DNA from: Pseudomonas reinekei
Lineage (GTDB): Bacteria > Pseudomonadota > Gammaproteobacteria > Pseudomonadales > Pseudomonadaceae
Direction: 5' to 3'
Length of the DNA stretch: 64,000 nt
Assembly (NCBI RefSeq): GCF_001945365.1
Contig: NZ_MSTQ01000013.1
Span: forward strand, 1 to 64,000
Shown: positions 61,202-64,000 of the stretch, piece by piece
Layout: each line of letters opens with the position of its first letter
How positions within the stretch are numbered: position 1 is the stretch's first letter
Translations under genes and position numbers: made by a program
Notes under the pieces: model-generated
Seen by the model: the letters and a program-made list of their open reading frames with translations, nothing else
Told to the model about the DNA's origin: nothing
Databases searched by the model: none

Positions 61202-61724
61202 AAGGAGCTGCCTGTTTCAAATGAGGGACGAAGTTGCAGGGGCGATGGCGAGAGTCCAACTGCTCGGCAAGAATGCCGTCCCAGCCGGTGCGTACTGCAT
61301 TGGTCGAACCCGGCAAGCAGCAGACCAGCGTGCCATTTGCCAGGCCAGCCAGGGCGCGGGACTGGACAGTCGACGTGCCGATGTCCGCCACGGAAATCTG
61401 CCGGAACAGTTCGCCAAAACCATCGACTTGTTTGTCGAGCAGGCAGCTCACCGCCTCTGGCGTACTGTCGCGACCGGTAAAACCGGTGCCACCCGTGATC
61501 AGCACGACCTGCACGACATCGTCGGCAATCCAGTTGGCAACTTGCGCACGAATTTTGTAAAGATCATCTTTAAGCAGTACACGGGAAGCCAGGTTATGGC
61601 CGGCTGCCGTCAATCGGTCAACGAAGACCTGGCCTGAGGTATCGGTTTCCAGGGTACGGGTATCGCTGACCGTCAAAACTGCAATGTTCAGCGGCGCGAA
61701 AGGTGTATCAGCCTTGGCTTTCAT
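61185..61724 (-). CDS. moaB: MoaB, molybdenum cofactor biosynthesis protein B
   Basis: A 179-residue MoaB/Mog family protein with IAVLTVSDTRTLETDTSG, LITGGTGFTGRDSTPEA (molybdopterin site) and CLPGSTNAVRTGWDGIL. It adenylylates molybdopterin before MoeA acts. It forms a two-gene operon with moeA and is divergent from mobA with an 81-base spacer. Confidence 0.93.
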   Translation of the reverse strand: MKAKADTPFAPLNIAVLTVSDTRTLETDTSGQVFVDRLTAAGHNLASRVLLKDDLYKIRAQVANWIADDVVQVVLITGGTGFTGRDSTPEAVSCLLDKQVDGFGELFRQISVADIGTSTVQSRALAGLANGTLVCCLPGSTNAVRTGWDGILAEQLDSRHRPCNFVPHLKQAAPCESRG

Positions 61725-61805
61725 AGGCTCGTCCAGTTGTAGGAGAAACAGCCCGGTGTTATATCACAGCGCTCCCTTTTTCCGCCGCCCCCATGGAGAA
61801 CTGCC

Positions 61806-62408
61806 ATGACTTTGAATGCACAATTGCCACCCTGCTCGATTCTGCTCCTGGCAGGCGGGCGCGGCCAGCGCATGGGCGGGCAGGATAAAGGGTTGCTGGA
61901 ATGGCACGGTGAGCCGCTGATAGCGCATTTGCATCGCAAGACCCGCCTCCTGAGCGACGACCTGATCATTTCCTGTAACCGCAATCAGGAAAAGTACGCC
62001 GCCTACGCCGACCAGTTGGTGCATGACGATGAAGGTGACTTTCCAGGGCCTCTGGCCGGGATTCGAGCGGGCCTGAAAGCAGCGCGGCATCCGCAACTGG
62101 TGGTATTGCCTTGTGACGTGCCGCGCATCGATGCAGCCCTGCTTGCCAACATGCGCGAAACCGCCAGCCAGCATCCAGACAAACCCTTGATGTTGTGGCA
62201 TGACGAGCACTGGGAACCGTTGCTGTGCGTTATCCCTGTGGCACTGCGCACGCACTTCGAGAGTGCCTGGCACGAGGGTGAGCGCAGCCCGGGACGAGTG
62301 ATGCGCAAACTGGGCGCGATTGCCTTGCAGTGCCCCGACAATGACCCGCGCCTGGCCAATCTGAATACGCCGGAACTGTTAAGCACGCACAACACTGTGT
62401 CAGACTGA
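61806..62408 (+). CDS. mobA: MobA, molybdenum cofactor guanylyltransferase
   Basis: A 200-residue nucleotidyltransferase with ILLLAGGRGQRMGGQDKGL (GTP site) and VVLPCDVPRIDAALLANM (metal-binding Asp). It attaches GMP to molybdenum cofactor to form the bis-MGD form. Together with moaB and moeA it completes a cofactor-maturation cluster matching PA3028-PA3030 as I recall. Confidence 0.94.
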   Translation: MTLNAQLPPCSILLLAGGRGQRMGGQDKGLLEWHGEPLIAHLHRKTRLLSDDLIISCNRNQEKYAAYADQLVHDDEGDFPGPLAGIRAGLKAARHPQLVVLPCDVPRIDAALLANMRETASQHPDKPLMLWHDEHWEPLLCVIPVALRTHFESAWHEGERSPGRVMRKLGAIALQCPDNDPRLANLNTPELLSTHNTVSD

Positions 62409-62486
62409 CACTACGCAAGGAACTTGCGGGCGCTGTTTACGTCTCAAGCTCAGTAACCAAAAGAATTCATTTTCGGAGACACACCC

Positions 62487-62708
62487 ATGACTCAACGGAC
62501 CCTCGCCACTTTCATGCTCGCACTGGGCCTCGCTACCCTCGCCGGCTGCGCATCGCCTACAGTGATCACCTTGAATGACGGTCGCGAAATCCAGGCTGTC
62601 GACACGCCAAACTACGATGACGAATCGGGCTTCTACGAATTCGAACAACTGGATGGCAAGCAGACGCGCATCAACAAGGATCAGGTTCGTACCGTCAAGG
62701 AGCTGTAA
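62487..62708 (+). CDS. YgdI/YgdR family lipoprotein
   Basis: A 73-residue lipoprotein: signal with lipobox LAGC (Cys near residue 21), then the small SH3-like YgdI/YgdR domain (TVITLNDGREIQAVDTPNYDDESGFYEFEQLDGKQTRINKDQV). Function in this family is unknown. It ends at a strong terminator. Confidence 0.9.
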   Translation: MTQRTLATFMLALGLATLAGCASPTVITLNDGREIQAVDTPNYDDESGFYEFEQLDGKQTRINKDQVRTVKEL

Positions 62709-62736
62709 TCCTGGCGGCATCACCGGATACAAAAAA

Positions 62737-62763
62737 GCCCCGATCAGTCGGGGCATTTTTTTG
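62737..62763. terminator. Terminator after the YgdI/YgdR gene
   Basis: GCCCCGA (62737-62743), loop TCAG, TCGGGGC (62748-62754), then a run of seven T. A-rich sequence before the stem makes it bidirectional for the convergent periplasmic protein gene. Confidence 0.95.
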
Positions 62764-62785
62764 TTTGCTGTTTAAGTTCGAGAGG

Positions 62786-63064
62786 CTACGGATTCGGCTC
62801 GCTGTTCAGTTTATCCGCACGAGTCAGTGCCTGCGTGGCCTCGGTGATGCACTTCTTGTCATCATTGGCGGCACGGGCCGCTTCAGCGCTTGCCTGCATC
62901 CGCTTGATTTCCATCGTGGTGTTTTCGGACGTCGCTGGCAGGCTGGTGACTTTGTCCTTGAGTTCCTGAAGCTTGATGGTGCAAAGATCGCTGTCCGCAG
63001 CGAATGCGGGAGAGGCCAACATTGCAGCGCAAATGAACATTCCAGCAAAAACGGTACGTTTCAT
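62786..63064 (-). CDS. Small periplasmic protein of unknown function
   Basis: A 92-residue protein with a cleavable signal (TVFAGMFICAAMLASPAFA, cleavage before ADSDLC). The mature part of about 70 residues is helical and charged, with two Cys (SDLCTIK and DKKCITEA) that could form a disulfide. I do not recognise the family. AGGAGA lies before ATG 63064, so an upstream in-frame ATG at 63139 is rejected. Confidence 0.78.
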   Translation of the reverse strand: MKRTVFAGMFICAAMLASPAFAADSDLCTIKLQELKDKVTSLPATSENTTMEIKRMQASAEAARAANDDKKCITEATQALTRADKLNSEPNP

Positions 63065-63203
63065 GAGTATCTCCTGGCTTGGAAAGTCTCTGCACTGCCC
63101 GGGAAACTCACTGGCGGTACCGAGATCATTGAACGCCACATTCGTGGTGCCTGTTCAAATGACTGTAAACCAGCGTGGAAATTCGATTTTTTCCGTATCA
63201 CTA

Positions 63204-64000
63204 TCACCATTGCAGGGTGATTGCGCTCTCGAACTCTCGCTCCTCCCCGGTCACCGGATCGACAAACTTCAACCCTTGCGCCAGCAGTTTCAAAGGATTG
63301 GCGTAGTCGTCTGTCGCGTCCCTGAGTACCTGTGGATAAAACGGATCGTTGCAGATACTCGCGCCCAAGGCCGTCATGTGCACACGTAACTGATGCTTCT
63401 TGCCCGTCACCGGATAGAGGCCGTAACGCCACAGATCGCCATTTTTCTCCCTGACCTCAACCGCCGTCTCGGTATTGCTGACGCCCGGACCTTCCTGCAT
63501 GCGGAAGAATGGCTCGCCATCAATGAGCCGGCTTTTATGGACCAACGGAAAAGACAGATCAGGTAATGCCCGGGCAATGGCTTCGTAGCGCTTTTCAATC
63601 TGCCGGGTTGGAAACAGGGATTGATACGCCGAGCGACTTTGCGGGTTGGCGGAAAACAGCACCAGGCCAGCGGTATGGCGATCGATGCGATGCAGCGGCA
63701 CCAGATGCGGATTATCCAGACGGCGGATCAGCCGCCTGAGCAAAGTCTGCTCCACATACTCACCGGCCGGCGTCACCGGGAGAAAATGTGGTTTATCTGC
63801 CACCACCAGATGTTCATCTGCATACAGAATCGACTCAGTCACCGGGATGGGTTTTTCGTCCGGCACTTCGCGAAAATAGTGAATCCGCAAACCTTCCTTG
63901 TACGGCAGATCAAGGGCGATTGGCATGCCGTGTCCATCGAGAACGCGGCCACGGGCGACCCTGTCCAGCCATTGCTCACGGCTGATGGCGCTGAAGTGCT
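63204..64000 (-). CDS. RluA-family pseudouridine synthase, 5' end outside the window
   Basis: At least 264 residues, open through the window edge. Sequence upstream of the ATG at 63926 continues in frame without a stop (SREQWLDRVARGRVLDGHG) and looks like the N-terminal part of this family, so that ATG is internal. Motifs are VADKPHFLPVTPAGEY, catalytic HRIDRHTAGLVLFS (Asp), and LYPVTGKKHQLRVHM. It isomerises uridine in rRNA or tRNA. The target cannot be told without the N-terminus. Confidence 0.88.
   Translation of the reverse strand, partial: HFSAISREQWLDRVARGRVLDGHGMPIALDLPYKEGLRIHYFREVPDEKPIPVTESILYADEHLVVADKPHFLPVTPAGEYVEQTLLRRLIRRLDNPHLVPLHRIDRHTAGLVLFSANPQSRSAYQSLFPTRQIEKRYEAIARALPDLSFPLVHKSRLIDGEPFFRMQEGPGVSNTETAVEVREKNGDLWRYGLYPVTGKKHQLRVHMTALGASICNDPFYPQVLRDATDDYANPLKLLAQGLKFVDPVTGEEREFESAITLQW

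Overview
The window is a chromosomal segment of a GC-rich fluorescent Pseudomonas, most likely of the P. fluorescens group. This rests on the pyoverdine genes (pvdL, pvdS, pvdH, the fpv operon), the atu terpene cluster, Pseudomonas-type REP elements, and gene neighbourhoods that I recall from P. aeruginosa. No rRNA, tRNA, CRISPR array, insertion sequence or prophage was seen.

Region 1 (1-12150) is ordinary accessory and metabolic chromosome: an RhtA-like exporter, a lipoprotein, a TetR/SDR/DsbA-fold isomerase group, a quinone-oxidoreductase/LysR divergent pair, an aminopeptidase P, a cysteine desulfurase, a LysE exporter, a soxR/monooxygenase divergent pair with a textbook SoxR promoter, and a VOC protein.

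Region 2 (12154-42500) is the pyoverdine block. The eight-gene operon fpvGHJK-fpvCDEF should reduce ferri-pyoverdine in the periplasm and capture the released iron. It ends at a strong terminator and converges on an MbtH-like gene and pvdH (L-2,4-diaminobutyrate supply). A non-pyoverdine island follows: GNAT, a two-component pair, dsbD/TlpA-like/dsbG, and an alpha/beta hydrolase. Then come the 4,332-residue chromophore synthetase PvdL, the divergent sigma factor PvdS under a Fur-like box, and an AlcB/IucB-type acetyltransferase (PvdY). Exact PvdS promoter signatures (TAAAT-N16-CGT) precede the mbtH-like gene, pvdH and pvdY, and one-mismatch versions precede pvdL and fpvG. The sequence therefore shows the circuit: Fur controls pvdS, and PvdS controls synthesis and probably iron release.

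Region 3 (43437-52564) is atuR-atuABCDEF, acyclic terpene (citronellol/geraniol) catabolism through geranyl-CoA carboxylase, with two AtuR-like inverted repeats between atuR and atuA. The atuG and atuH genes known from P. aeruginosa are not at this locus.

Region 4 (52636-64000) is housekeeping and signalling: a DEDDh exonuclease, ppnP, a MOSC protein, cheV with a sigma-28 promoter, a small possible Hpt-like protein, a NarX/NarL-type two-component pair, a YegS-like lipid kinase, moeA-moaB and mobA (molybdenum cofactor), small envelope proteins, and an RluA-type pseudouridine synthase cut by the window edge.

The most unusual local structures are a REP pair translated in frame as the N-terminus of the FpvD ATPase, an 11-bp-period direct repeat in front of dsbD beside its two-component system, and overlapping palindromes in the long spacer between cheV and the Hpt-like gene. 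I did not find a clearly undescribed multi-gene system.
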